A stretch of 64,000 nt of DNA from an uncultured Bacteroidota bacterium (lineage in GTDB: Bacteria > Bacteroidota > Bacteroidia > NS11-12g > UBA9320), in NCBI GenBank assembly GCA_937124965.1, contig CAKZLB010000036.1, forward strand, positions 1 through 64,000, written 5' to 3'. Positions within the stretch are counted from its first letter, which is position 1; each line of letters starts with the position of its first letter. This document shows positions 24,853 to 33,456 of the stretch, piece after piece. The notes under the pieces are model-generated. The model saw only the letters and a program-made list of their open reading frames with translations. It had not been told where the DNA came from and ran no database searches. Made by a program: the position numbers and the translations under genes.

Positions 24853-25722
24853 TCAGACCACTTTATAGTTCTTATGCTCACCTATTCGGTAGCCTGTCAC
24901 CTTTTCAATCCAGTATAAAAACCCAGCTTTTAAACCAAACTTCTTATTACTTGGATCAAACGAAAAACTCCAATTCATTTTGTTTATGCGCTCTTGCATC
25001 ACCGCAGGGTGCGTTCCTTCGTACTTCTTCAAAGAATCTATTTGAGAATAATCAAAATCTTTCTCAGGATCAAAACGTTCTTCTACCCATTCATCCGAAT
25101 GCCATAGCTTGTTAGCCTCGTAAGCTTTAGCCATCATATATTTCGGGTGACGAACCCAGCCATAATGGTATATAGACGCATTGATTTTCTTTACAGTTAA
25201 TTTCTCACCGTTTTTACGGAACCCTTGTGCATCTTTCCAACTTGAAATTTCAGGAAGATTTTTTATCACTCGAATTTCATTTTTATACCAAGTTCGGCTG
25301 TCACCAACGAAATCATAGCTCCCATAAAAATGAACGTAGTCAAATAACAATCCTTCAACGGAAGCATCATCTTTAAACAACTTCATTTTTGTATTTATTT
25401 CATCATAGAACTTTTCGTGGATACATTCATCCGCCTGAATGTACACCAACCAATCAGCTTCGGGATTTACTTCATTCTTAGCTTTATCTGTTTCTACAGC
25501 TAGCACTTTTCCACCTTCTCGAAGCGAATCATCCCAAACGGTGTCAACAATTCTGATTTTTGTTTTATCAATCGAGTCGATTAAATCGCGCGTTGCATCC
25601 TCGGATTTCCCAACGCAAACAATCATTTCATCAACCAACGGCAAAACCGATTGTATTGCTTCAACTACTGGGTAGTCTAGTTTTATTGCATTTTTAACAA
25701 AGGTAAACCCCGATACAAACAT
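24853..25722 (-). CDS. Glycosyltransferase family 2 protein
   Basis: 289 residues, no membrane segment. The GT-A start is FVSGFTFVKNAIKLDYPVVEAIQSVLPLVDEMIVCVGKSED. The metal and nucleotide site appears as WLVYIQADECIH (QADE in place of the usual DxD). The C-terminal part holds SFSFDPSNKKFG and WIEKVTGYRIGE. It transfers a sugar in cell-surface glycan or glycoprotein synthesis; donor and acceptor cannot be told. It ends in a gap that contains an AT-rich hairpin (near 24831-24854) before the sigma gene. Confidence 0.85.
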   Translation of the reverse strand: MFVSGFTFVKNAIKLDYPVVEAIQSVLPLVDEMIVCVGKSEDATRDLIDSIDKTKIRIVDTVWDDSLREGGKVLAVETDKAKNEVNPEADWLVYIQADECIHEKFYDEINTKMKLFKDDASVEGLLFDYVHFYGSYDFVGDSRTWYKNEIRVIKNLPEISSWKDAQGFRKNGEKLTVKKINASIYHYGWVRHPKYMMAKAYEANKLWHSDEWVEERFDPEKDFDYSQIDSLKKYEGTHPAVMQERINKMNWSFSFDPSNKKFGLKAGFLYWIEKVTGYRIGEHKNYKVV

Positions 25723-25873
25723 GCTGCAAAGGTAAGAAATGCTTGAGCTCTGAAAAGTTATAAAATTTCAAACAGCATTCACAATGGAAAATTATTCTAA
25801 AACTAAAAAGCATTAAAATATAAGGTCTACGTAAAAAGTGAATTTCGTACCTTTTTAGGCCTCATTAATAAGG

Positions 25874-25900
25874 TTGTGGATTAAGATTGCAATACATTTG
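25874..25900 (+). promoter_or_regulatory. Bacteroidota-type promoter of the CBS operon
   Basis: TTG at 25874-25876 and a perfect TAnnTTTG box (TACATTTG, 25893-25900), 16 bases apart. The box ends 4 bases before ATG 25905, so transcription may begin at or next to the start codon. Confidence 0.75.
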
Positions 25901-25904
25901 CACC

Positions 25905-27272
25905 ATGTATTACAACAACATTCTTGAAACCATTGGGAATACACCATTAGTTCGACTTAACAGCGTAACTAAAGAAGTTTCAGCTACAATTCTAGCCAAA
26001 ATAGAAACCACCAACCCGGGTAACTCAGTAAAGGACCGAATGGCCTTGCAAATGATTTTAGATGCAGAAGCCGACGGAAGATTACAGCCTGGAGGAACTA
26101 TCGTTGAGGGAACTAGCGGCAATACTGGTATGGGGTTGGCCATTGCTGGCTTGATTAAAGGATACAAATGTGTTTTTGTTACCACCGATAAGCAGAGTAA
26201 AGAAAAAGTTGATATACTAAAAGCCGTAGGTGCAGAGGTAATCGTTTGTCCAACAGACGTTGATGCTGCAGATGCTCGGTCATATTATTCAGTTTCAAAG
26301 CGCTTAGGTTCTGAAATCCCAGGTGCTTGGTACGTAAACCAATACGATAACCCAAGTAATGTAAAAGCTCATTACGAACAAACTGGTCCTGAAATTTGGG
26401 AACAGACGGAAGGCAAACTAACACATTTTGTGGTCGGGGTTGGAACAGGTGGCACCATTAGCGGTGTTGGCAAATACCTAAAAGAACAGAATCCAGATAT
26501 TCAAATTTGGGGAATTGATACCTACGGATCCGTTTTCAAGAAATACCATGAAACAGGTGAATTTGATGAACGTGAAATCTATCCGTATATCACGGAAGGT
26601 ATTGGTGAAGACATTTTACCTAAATGCGTAAACTTTGACGTTATAGACCGATTTGAAAAAGTAACTGATAAGGACGGATTGATTTATCAGCGAAGATTAG
26701 CAAAAGAAGAAGGAATATTGGTTGGAAACTCCGCTGGTAGCGCGGTTAAAGGAATATTGCAACTTGAGCACTTATTAAAACCAACCGATGTTGTAGTAGT
26801 ATTGTTTCACGACCATGCGACACGATATATGGGTAAAGCGTTTAACGATGACTGGATGCGCGATAGAGGATTTTTAGACACGAAACCCAAAACTGCATTA
26901 GATTTAATTTCTAGTCACAAACACCTTCCATTAGTTACAGTAAACGAAACTGAACTTACCAAAGTAGCATTCGACAAAATGGAAAAATATGGAATTTCTC
27001 AAATGCCTGTGGTTAATGAAAATGGTGACTTTGTGGGATCTTTAAACGATCATCACATGTTCCGTTTATTATTAAACGACAACGGTATTGCTACAAAACC
27101 TGTGAAAGAAGTGATGCAAGATGCCTTTCCAATCGTAGGATACTATGAGGACATGGAAAAAGTGTCAAAGGCAATTAACAAAGAAAATCCTGCCGTATTG
27201 GTTAAAGATTTAGGAGGTGTTTATCATATTCTGACGAAATATGATTTAATCTCGGCATTGGCAAATTGCTAA
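25905..27272 (+). CDS. Cystathionine beta-synthase-type enzyme with CBS pair
   Basis: 455 residues from ATG 25905; the in-frame ATG at 25887 lies inside the promoter. Residues 1-330 are the PLP-fold II core: LETIGNTPLVRLN, NPGNSVKDRMAL with PLP lysine K43, phosphate loop GTSGNTG (69-75) and VGVGTGGTISG. Residues about 335-455 are two CBS domains (FDKMEKYGISQMPVVNENG and VKEVMQDAFPIV), which commonly sense adenosyl ligands. It joins serine and homocysteine, or sulfide and acetylserine, in sulfur metabolism; which one cannot be told. The next gene starts at its stop codon (TAATG). Confidence 0.9.
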   Translation: MYYNNILETIGNTPLVRLNSVTKEVSATILAKIETTNPGNSVKDRMALQMILDAEADGRLQPGGTIVEGTSGNTGMGLAIAGLIKGYKCVFVTTDKQSKEKVDILKAVGAEVIVCPTDVDAADARSYYSVSKRLGSEIPGAWYVNQYDNPSNVKAHYEQTGPEIWEQTEGKLTHFVVGVGTGGTISGVGKYLKEQNPDIQIWGIDTYGSVFKKYHETGEFDEREIYPYITEGIGEDILPKCVNFDVIDRFEKVTDKDGLIYQRRLAKEEGILVGNSAGSAVKGILQLEHLLKPTDVVVVLFHDHATRYMGKAFNDDWMRDRGFLDTKPKTALDLISSHKHLPLVTVNETELTKVAFDKMEKYGISQMPVVNENGDFVGSLNDHHMFRLLLNDNGIATKPVKEVMQDAFPIVGYYEDMEKVSKAINKENPAVLVKDLGGVYHILTKYDLISALANC

Positions 27273-28066
27273 TGAAGTTTATCGATCAGATGGGAAACTT
27301 GATTGTTTTGGATAAAACTCCAAAGCGCATTGTTTCCTTAGTTCCATCGCAAACAGAATTACTATATTACTTGCGTGTCCCTCCCATTGCACAAACTATT
27401 TTTTGCATTCACCCCGATCAAGATTACAAAAAGGCAAACAAAATTGGAGGTACGAAAAAGTTAAACATTCAAAAGATTATCGACCTAAAACCAGACTTAA
27501 TAATCGGTAATAAAGAAGAAAACGACGAGCATCAAATCCTTGAGTTACAAAAGCTATTTCCAGTTTGGATGAGCGATATCTATTCATTGAAAGATGCCTA
27601 CGAAATGATTGTCAGTCTTGGCAGAATTTTAGACGAAGACGAGGCCGCTATAAATCTCAAACTGCAAATTGAACGTAGCTTTAGCCGTTTAATAACTCCT
27701 AATTTCAACAAAACGGTTTTATACCTAATATGGAACAACCCGTATTTTGGTGTTGCAAAAAATACGTTTGTTGACGATTTAATCTCAACCTTAGGTTTTA
27801 CAAATGTCCTCAAAGAAGAAGATCGATATCCCGAATTATCTGATAAAAAAATACAAGAACTCAACCCGGATTTAGTCTTTTTATCCAGCGAACCATTTCC
27901 ATTTAAAAAGGAACATCAAAAAAAATTAGAGACCCTACTCCCATCTTCAAGTGTTCTGTTTGTAGATGGTGAATCCTTTAGCTGGTATGGCAACCGTTTG
28001 CTTGATACACCATTTTATTTTGAGAATTTAATTAGCGATATTCGGACGCATGAATCCGAAAGTTGA
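27272..28066 (+). CDS. Periplasmic-binding-protein-like protein (BtuF/FecB type) without signal peptide
   Basis: 264 residues from ATG 27272 (shares one base with the stop of the CBS gene). KRIVSLVPSQTELLYYL opens a BtuF/FecB-type helical-backbone fold; IIDLKPDLIIGNKEEN is the second strand-helix unit and LNPDLVFLSSEPFPF the matching unit of the C-terminal lobe. No signal peptide or lipobox is seen, so it seems to be cytoplasmic, odd for a metallophore-binding family. Its partner may be cobalamin or another cofactor used by the sulfur enzymes; this is inference from operon context. It overlaps the next gene by 17 bases. Confidence 0.8.
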   Translation: MKFIDQMGNLIVLDKTPKRIVSLVPSQTELLYYLRVPPIAQTIFCIHPDQDYKKANKIGGTKKLNIQKIIDLKPDLIIGNKEENDEHQILELQKLFPVWMSDIYSLKDAYEMIVSLGRILDEDEAAINLKLQIERSFSRLITPNFNKTVLYLIWNNPYFGVAKNTFVDDLISTLGFTNVLKEEDRYPELSDKKIQELNPDLVFLSSEPFPFKKEHQKKLETLLPSSSVLFVDGESFSWYGNRLLDTPFYFENLISDIRTHESES

Positions 28067-28637
28067 CGAGTTCATCGCAAAAAAATCTAGATGGACCAAA
28101 GAGCTAACAGAGCTCAGAGAAATTTTCTTATCTACCGATTTAGAAGAAACGATAAAGTGGGGAAGCCCTGTTTACACCATCAATGGAAAAAATGTAGCCG
28201 GATTATCTGCGTTCAAAAACCATTATGGGTTGTGGTTTTTTAACGGTGTTTTTTTAAAAGACAAACACAATTTGTTGGTGAATGCTCAGGAAAAAACAAA
28301 AGCAATGCGTCAGGTAAAGTTTGAAGAAGGTGACAAAATTCCTAAAAAAATCATCTTGGAATATATTTTAGAAGCAAGAGATAATGAGCTAGAAGGCAAG
28401 AAAGTAGCACTTGCAGCACCAGGAAAATATGAGCTATCTCCATTTCTTGAAGAAGCGTTTAAATCTGATCAAGTTCTGTTGGATGGTTTTTATGCTTTAT
28501 CACCTGGAAAACAAAAAGACTATTCAAATCATATATCAGACGCTAAACAAGAAAAAACAAAGTTGTCACGTTTAGAAAAAATCAAACCAATGATTTTGCA
28601 GGGAATCGGGCTGCACGACAAGTATAAAAATTGCTAA
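28050..28637 (+). CDS. DUF1801/YdeI-type protein
   Basis: 195 residues. Residues 1-125 follow DUF1801 (frataxin-like fold): EFIAKKSRWTKELTELREIFLS, WGSPVYTINGKNVAGLSAFKNHYGLWFFNG. The rest matches the YdeI/OmpD-associated C-terminal helix unit: FYALSPGKQKDYSNHISDAKQEKTKLSRLEKI. YdeI was named for bacteriocin protection, but the molecular role is unknown. It overlaps the BtuF-like gene by 17 bases at its start, so it is part of the CBS operon. Confidence 0.8.
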   Translation: MNPKVDEFIAKKSRWTKELTELREIFLSTDLEETIKWGSPVYTINGKNVAGLSAFKNHYGLWFFNGVFLKDKHNLLVNAQEKTKAMRQVKFEEGDKIPKKIILEYILEARDNELEGKKVALAAPGKYELSPFLEEAFKSDQVLLDGFYALSPGKQKDYSNHISDAKQEKTKLSRLEKIKPMILQGIGLHDKYKNC

Positions 28638-28651
28638 TTGGTTTAGCTAGT

Positions 28652-29182
28652 TTATTCTTTCGGATTAGAGTAAAACATATCATCCAGGTAGTCATTACTC
28701 TCACTTATTAAGGACTTCATGCCTTCCTTCTTTTTAAACAAATTCCCGTCAAAGACAAAGCCATTGTCAACCTTATACGCAGTAGTTTTAATCTTGATAG
28801 GTTCTTCTAATGTGTCAGATAAAAACACCGTTGGACAATAGTCACACCAATATGCTGACGTATTTAATTGAAGTACAGAGTCGTTATCTATAAATTCACC
28901 TCTCCTGTAATAAAATCCACCTTCACTTGCAGAATACAGAGTATCCGTTCCTTTAATTGCGACTGGCGACATATCCATATACACCGAATCGTTCGTTAAT
29001 TTTATTTCCGTAAGATGAAACCATTTGTATCCAGGAAAACTTTTGTCCCATTCACAGTCTTTATTGCCAGATGAATCTACAAAACAAAGCTCTTGCAAAC
29101 CAACGTAAACTCCTTCAACAGACTGACAGAAGCCGATTCTGGAAATCATTAGAATCAAAAGGAATATTGAAGCTCGTATCAT
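28652..29182 (-). CDS. Exported hypothetical protein
   Basis: 176 residues. Signal peptide MIRASIFLLILMISRIGFCQ. The mature part is strand-rich with cysteines (LCFVDSSGNKDCEW, YWCDYCPTVF). No family recognised; the layout suggests a small beta domain for the envelope. It begins 4 bases inside the end of miaA (ATGA overlap), so it is translationally coupled to the tRNA-processing operon, an odd pairing. Confidence 0.65.
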   Translation of the reverse strand: MIRASIFLLILMISRIGFCQSVEGVYVGLQELCFVDSSGNKDCEWDKSFPGYKWFHLTEIKLTNDSVYMDMSPVAIKGTDTLYSASEGGFYYRRGEFIDNDSVLQLNTSAYWCDYCPTVFLSDTLEEPIKIKTTAYKVDNGFVFDGNLFKKKEGMKSLISESNDYLDDMFYSNPKE

Positions 29183-30093
29183 TCTAATTTCTTTATAATG
29201 GTTGTTTCAATTTCAGACAATTTATCATAATCAATCCAAACCGTCTTACTCTTATTCCTAAACCATGTGACTTGTCTCTTTGCGTAACGGCGGGTGTTTT
29301 GTTTTATTTTGTCTATCGCTTCTTCAAGAATACTCTCTCCATTTAGATACGCAAATAGTTCTGTGTATCCAACGGTTTGAAGACTGTTTAATGCTTGAAA
29401 TTCACGCAAACTCTTCACCTCATCCAACAACCCCAAATCCATCATTTGGTCAACGCGTTGATTAATCCGAGAATATAATTGTTCACGTGGATGGGAAATA
29501 GCGATCTCAATTGTATTGAAGTTACGAGACTTTAATGCAGGCTTTGTTTGTTGATCGTGCGTTTTACCCGTCAGTCGAACACGTTCAATGGCACGCATTA
29601 ACCGTTGTGGGTTTTGCTGATCTATTCGTTGATTATACTCAGGATCCATCTTAAGATGCAGTTCTTGCAAGCCAACTAAGCCTTTCCTTTCATAGAGCTC
29701 ATCAATCTCCTTTCGAATTGTTCCATCATCCTTGGGAGCTTCATGAAAGCCATTTAAGACTGCATTGATAAACAACCCACTTCCACCAACCATAACAACA
29801 ACGTCTTTTGTTTTGTAAAGTTCGTCGAGAACAGAAATAGCTTCTCGTTCATATTCACCTGCAGAATAATATTCGTGAATAGATTTATTCGCAATAAAGT
29901 GATGTTTGACGGCATTTAATTCTTGATGACTTGGTCTTGCAACACCAATATTCAATTCTTTATAAAACTGTCTAGAATCTGCTGATAAAATTTCGGTATT
30001 AAACTGTTTCGCAAGCTGAATTGCCAAACTCGTTTTCCCAGAGGCTGTTGGGCCTCCAACAACAATTAATGTCTTATGAGTCGTGGCTTTCAA
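29179..30093 (-). CDS. miaA: tRNA dimethylallyltransferase
   Basis: 304 residues. P-loop VVGGPTASGKTSLAIQLA, SADSRQFYKELNIGVARPS, the YYSAGEYEREA segment, VMVGGSGLFINAVLNG and DQQNPQRLMRAIERVR are all as in MiaA. It adds the isopentenyl group to A37 of tRNAs reading U-starting codons. The pRiA4b-type gene lies 2 bases upstream and an exported protein overlaps its end. A gene for the later hydroxylation step (miaE) is elsewhere in the window. Confidence 0.95.
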   Translation of the reverse strand: MKATTHKTLIVVGGPTASGKTSLAIQLAKQFNTEILSADSRQFYKELNIGVARPSHQELNAVKHHFIANKSIHEYYSAGEYEREAISVLDELYKTKDVVVMVGGSGLFINAVLNGFHEAPKDDGTIRKEIDELYERKGLVGLQELHLKMDPEYNQRIDQQNPQRLMRAIERVRLTGKTHDQQTKPALKSRNFNTIEIAISHPREQLYSRINQRVDQMMDLGLLDEVKSLREFQALNSLQTVGYTELFAYLNGESILEEAIDKIKQNTRRYAKRQVTWFRNKSKTVWIDYDKLSEIETTIIKKLE

Positions 30094-30095
30094 GC

Positions 30096-30635
30096 CTACT
30101 CTTCTTCTTCCCCAAATGAGCCAGAAGCGTCCATATCTCCATCAATACCCATGTCTGAAACATCAGGTTCTTCCGCTTCACTGATGATATCATCAACCAA
30201 TTCTTCAAATTCATTTGTTGCTCCACCAACCACTGATATTTTCTTCTGTTTGGGAGCTTCACCAAGAGACTTGGCAATAAGTGGGTACGTTAACGCTGCG
30301 TTCGCTCGTTCAATTTTAAATAATTGTACTCTGAAGGCCCATTCCAGTTCGTCGTGCGTAAATAAAAGCATTCGTTGATGTGGGTCATTCATATGGGCGT
30401 TCAGTTTACTTTCCGCCATTTGAGCAACATCCTCTACTTCGGCATTCGTAATTTCCTTCCCTTTTCTCCAATTATCTCCCGACATAAAAAAAGATGCCGT
30501 AATCTTCGGATCGAACTTGATGCTTTCCACAATTGCATGATATAAATCACGAAATGTCTGGTTTGCACGTATATCAATCATTCTTTCTACGTCGTCAACG
30601 TCTTCGAATGTTACCTTAAATCTATATACAATCAT
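30096..30635 (-). CDS. Plasmid pRiA4b ORF-3-like protein
   Basis: 179 residues. YRFKVTFEDVDDVERMIDIRANQTFRDLYHAIVESIKFDP is the family N-terminal fold; FFMSGDNWRKGKEI and LFTHDELEWAFRVQLFKIE continue it. The C-terminus is strongly acidic (DDIISEAEEPDVSDMGIDGD... GEEEE). The family is widespread in Bacteroidota, is sometimes annotated as an IS passenger, and has no established role. It sits in an operon after cca (gap 15) and before miaA (gap 2). Start ATG 30635. Confidence 0.82.
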   Translation of the reverse strand: MIVYRFKVTFEDVDDVERMIDIRANQTFRDLYHAIVESIKFDPKITASFFMSGDNWRKGKEITNAEVEDVAQMAESKLNAHMNDPHQRMLLFTHDELEWAFRVQLFKIERANAALTYPLIAKSLGEAPKQKKISVVGGATNEFEELVDDIISEAEEPDVSDMGIDGDMDASGSFGEEEE

Positions 30636-30650
30636 TTATTATTCAATAGG

Positions 30651-32057
30651 TTATGGCTTGGTTAATCCAAGCTCGTTGCCTTTTTTCAAAACAAAATTAA
30701 TAGCCTCTTCCCGATTATTCTTTATTTCCCCGTCTAAAACTGCATCTTTTAGCGCATTTTTTATTATTCCAACCTCTTTTGACGGTTTGATTTTAAAGAT
30801 TTCCATGATTTCCTCACCAGTGACTGTCGGTTGAAAATTTCTAACACGGTCTCTATCTTCAACATCACGAATTTTTTGCTCAACGATTTTTAAGTTTTGC
30901 TTAAACCGTTGAACTTTACGCTCATTTTTTGAAGTTATATCAGACTTACACAATTTCATTAAATCGTCCATATCCTCACCGGCATCAAATATTAACCGTC
31001 TTATTGCGCTATCTGTAACAATGTCTTTGGTTAGAGCAATTGGTCTTAGATGCAGCAAAACAAGTTTTGAAACATACCGCATACGCTCGTTTAAGGGAAG
31101 TTTCAGTCGTCTGAATATATGCTTTACCATTTTCGAACCTACGAACTCGTGGCCATGAAAGGTCCAACCTTCTTTATCGTTAAAGTCTTTCGTATTCGGT
31201 TTAGCTATATCATGCATGATTGCCGCCCAACGTAGCCATAAATTATCACTAATTTCTGCAACATTGTCTAAAACCTGCAGTGTATGATAAAAATTGTCTT
31301 TGTGGCTTAAACCATTTCGCATTTCAACACCTTGTAGAGCGATCATCTCATCAAAGAACTCATGCAGTAACTTTGTATCAAACATGAGTTTAAAACCGAC
31401 TGACGGTCTTTTAGAAGCGATAATTTTATTCAGTTCATCGGTGATACGCTCTTGACTAATAATCGATAATCTTGAAGCCATCGTGCAAATTCCGTTGTAC
31501 GTTTTTTCTTCAATGGTAAAATCAAGTTGAGAAGCAAACCTTACAGCACGCATCATACGCAATGGATCATCAGAGAACGTAACATCTGGATCCAAAGGCG
31601 TACGAAGAATCCCGTTGTTAAGATCCTCTACCCCATTAAATGGATCGACTAAGCTTCCATAATCTGATTCATTTAAACTTATTGCCATCGCATTGATGGT
31701 AAAATCGCGTCGATTTTGATCATCAGAAAGACTTCCTGATTCCACCAATGGTTTTCGACTATCCTCTCGATACGACTCTTTACGAGCTCCAACGAATTCA
31801 AAATCCCAGTTTTGCTGACGAATATGTGCAGTTCCAAAATTCTTGAAATAATTTACCTCTGTAGCATCTTCCAATCGATTGGCGACTTCCTTAGCCAAAT
31901 CAATTCCACTTCCTAACGTCACAAAATCAATGTCTTTTGATTCTCGGCCGAGCATGCAATCTCTGACAAAACCACCAACCACATAGACCTCTTGATTCAA
32001 CGTAATTGCTGCTTCTTTGACAACTATAAATATGGGATGTGTCAGATATTGAATCAT
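30651..32057 (-). CDS. cca: CCA-adding tRNA nucleotidyltransferase with HD domain
   Basis: 468 residues from ATG 32057 (a TTG start at 32066 is also in frame). The nucleotidyltransferase head shows VYVVGGFVRDCMLGRESKDIDFV (GGxVRD and DxD), followed by RRDFTINAMAI and the RNA-binding SDDPLRMMRAVRFASQL. An HD domain is in the middle (HTLQVLDNVAEI... WAAIMHDIAKP). It builds or repairs the CCA end of tRNAs. First gene of an operon with the pRiA4b-type gene and miaA; the divergent gap 32058-32197 separates it from the PorP/SprF gene. Confidence 0.95.
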   Translation of the reverse strand: MIQYLTHPIFIVVKEAAITLNQEVYVVGGFVRDCMLGRESKDIDFVTLGSGIDLAKEVANRLEDATEVNYFKNFGTAHIRQQNWDFEFVGARKESYREDSRKPLVESGSLSDDQNRRDFTINAMAISLNESDYGSLVDPFNGVEDLNNGILRTPLDPDVTFSDDPLRMMRAVRFASQLDFTIEEKTYNGICTMASRLSIISQERITDELNKIIASKRPSVGFKLMFDTKLLHEFFDEMIALQGVEMRNGLSHKDNFYHTLQVLDNVAEISDNLWLRWAAIMHDIAKPNTKDFNDKEGWTFHGHEFVGSKMVKHIFRRLKLPLNERMRYVSKLVLLHLRPIALTKDIVTDSAIRRLIFDAGEDMDDLMKLCKSDITSKNERKVQRFKQNLKIVEQKIRDVEDRDRVRNFQPTVTGEEIMEIFKIKPSKEVGIIKNALKDAVLDGEIKNNREEAINFVLKKGNELGLTKP

Positions 32058-32197
32058 GGGCGGCAAATTTAATTGGATTTATTACATAGCAGAATGAGGT
32101 ATTTTAGATTCTTTCAACGGTTTGTGATTAATGTTGGGATAAATTATAGCTGCTTTGTGCAATTCTAATTCAATTCAACGTTTATTATTGAAATAAT

Positions 32198-33151
32198 ATG
32201 AAAACTCGAAACTTAATTATTCCGTTTATTCTTCTTCTATTTGGCTCAAGTTTTAGTGGCTTTGGGCAAAATTCAGATCTAGTATCTGATAAAGAATTAC
32301 AAGAATTAAATAAGTTAAACCCATCGTTAACAGGCGTTTTAAATAGATTTCGGGTCTTGGGAAACGCATCATCAAATGTTGATATTGGTTTAGAAACACG
32401 TTTTTTTAAAACCGCAAACCGTTTGGGATTTTATGCAACATTCGACAACATCGACAACCTTGAGCGCAAGTCTTACAATTTGAGTTATGCCAGAGATTTT
32501 GAACTAACAGAAAAAATTCAATGGAAACTTGGAGCAAATGTGGATTATCAAGTAAAGTTGTTCAATGGCGATAAAGAAGTTAAGGCAGATTTATCGTTTA
32601 AAGACTTTGACGGATTCGAGTATAAAATTGATTCCGCTGATATTCAAAATTTTAGCCTTGAAAGTAAAGTGTTTGATTTATCTGTTGGTACTTCAATTCT
32701 CTACAAAAATTTAGTTTTAGGAGTTACATTAGACCACATTAATACCCCTGATGTTTCGATTCAAAAAGGTGTGAAACAACTAGCCGACATGGCATATAAT
32801 GCTCAACTTATGGGTTTTTTTAAACTTGGAAGTAAGCTTACAATTATTCCAAGCGCCATTTATGCTTCCCAAGATGAAGATGTTTTTTCAAGTTTTGGTA
32901 TGAGTCTCAATTATAAAGGAGTTTCATTCAATGGTCAGTACGAGGATTTAAATGGTTTTCAAGGATACGACTTTGGGATAAGTGCACGCATTAAAGAAAA
33001 ACACTTGATAAATGTGTCGGTACGAAACGATTTAGTATCAGCCTCCGTGGGACAGAGCGCGACTATTGTAAGCGCGACTATTAACAGTTCATTATTTAAA
33101 AAGAAGAAGGAATTAGAGGGAGTGTTAGAGCAGATTCGTTTGGTTTATTAA
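32198..33151 (+). CDS. PorP/SprF-family type IX secretion membrane protein
   Basis: 317 residues. Signal peptide MKTRNLIIPFILLLFGSSFSGFGQ. LNPSLTGVLNRFRVLGN is the family's N-terminal motif, and repeated amphipathic strands (NVDIGLETRFFKTANRLGFYATF, FDLSVGTSILYKNLVLGVTLDHINTP, FSSFGMSLNYKGVSFNGQY) form a barrel. PorP/SprF proteins lie in the outer membrane and help anchor or secrete T9SS cargo, often encoded near a partner cargo. No cargo gene is adjacent here, though T9SS cargo is encoded at 7732 and 62568. Confidence 0.85.
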   Translation: MKTRNLIIPFILLLFGSSFSGFGQNSDLVSDKELQELNKLNPSLTGVLNRFRVLGNASSNVDIGLETRFFKTANRLGFYATFDNIDNLERKSYNLSYARDFELTEKIQWKLGANVDYQVKLFNGDKEVKADLSFKDFDGFEYKIDSADIQNFSLESKVFDLSVGTSILYKNLVLGVTLDHINTPDVSIQKGVKQLADMAYNAQLMGFFKLGSKLTIIPSAIYASQDEDVFSSFGMSLNYKGVSFNGQYEDLNGFQGYDFGISARIKEKHLINVSVRNDLVSASVGQSATIVSATINSSLFKKKKELEGVLEQIRLVY

Positions 33152-33456
33152 GATTAGGCAAAAAGTATTACTGCTTTTTTTAATTTTTTGGATAAAATCA
33201 GTACCTGTATTACTTATTATCTGACTCTCGATTATATGTGACTAAGGAAACAACTCTAGCCTCAGCCAAAAAAAGTCAAACAACAAATGCTAAACTTTTC
33301 AACCAGTGGTACTTTGTTCTAATTCAAACACAGACTTACTTTCTCAACGTCTATCACGATTCCTTAGCCATTTAAATTGTCTTGGCAATTTCATTTCTGT
33401 TTTCTTTAAAAGTCCGGTAACTGTGTCGTACTTTAAGTCATCTTGTTTAAAGTTAA
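33152..33456. other. Intergenic gap between convergent genes
   Basis: No full gene. A poly-T run follows the PorP gene near 33173-33190. On the minus strand, bases about 33353-33470 read about 38 codons ending in a basic tail (KLPRQFKWLRNRDRR and stop) without a start; this could be the relic of a C-terminus. Confidence 0.4.

Noticed and set aside
24831-24854. T-run/A-run hairpin after the glycosyltransferase as a strong terminator
   Set aside because: It is almost pure A/T; the stem would be weak and a terminator call is not supported beyond a note.
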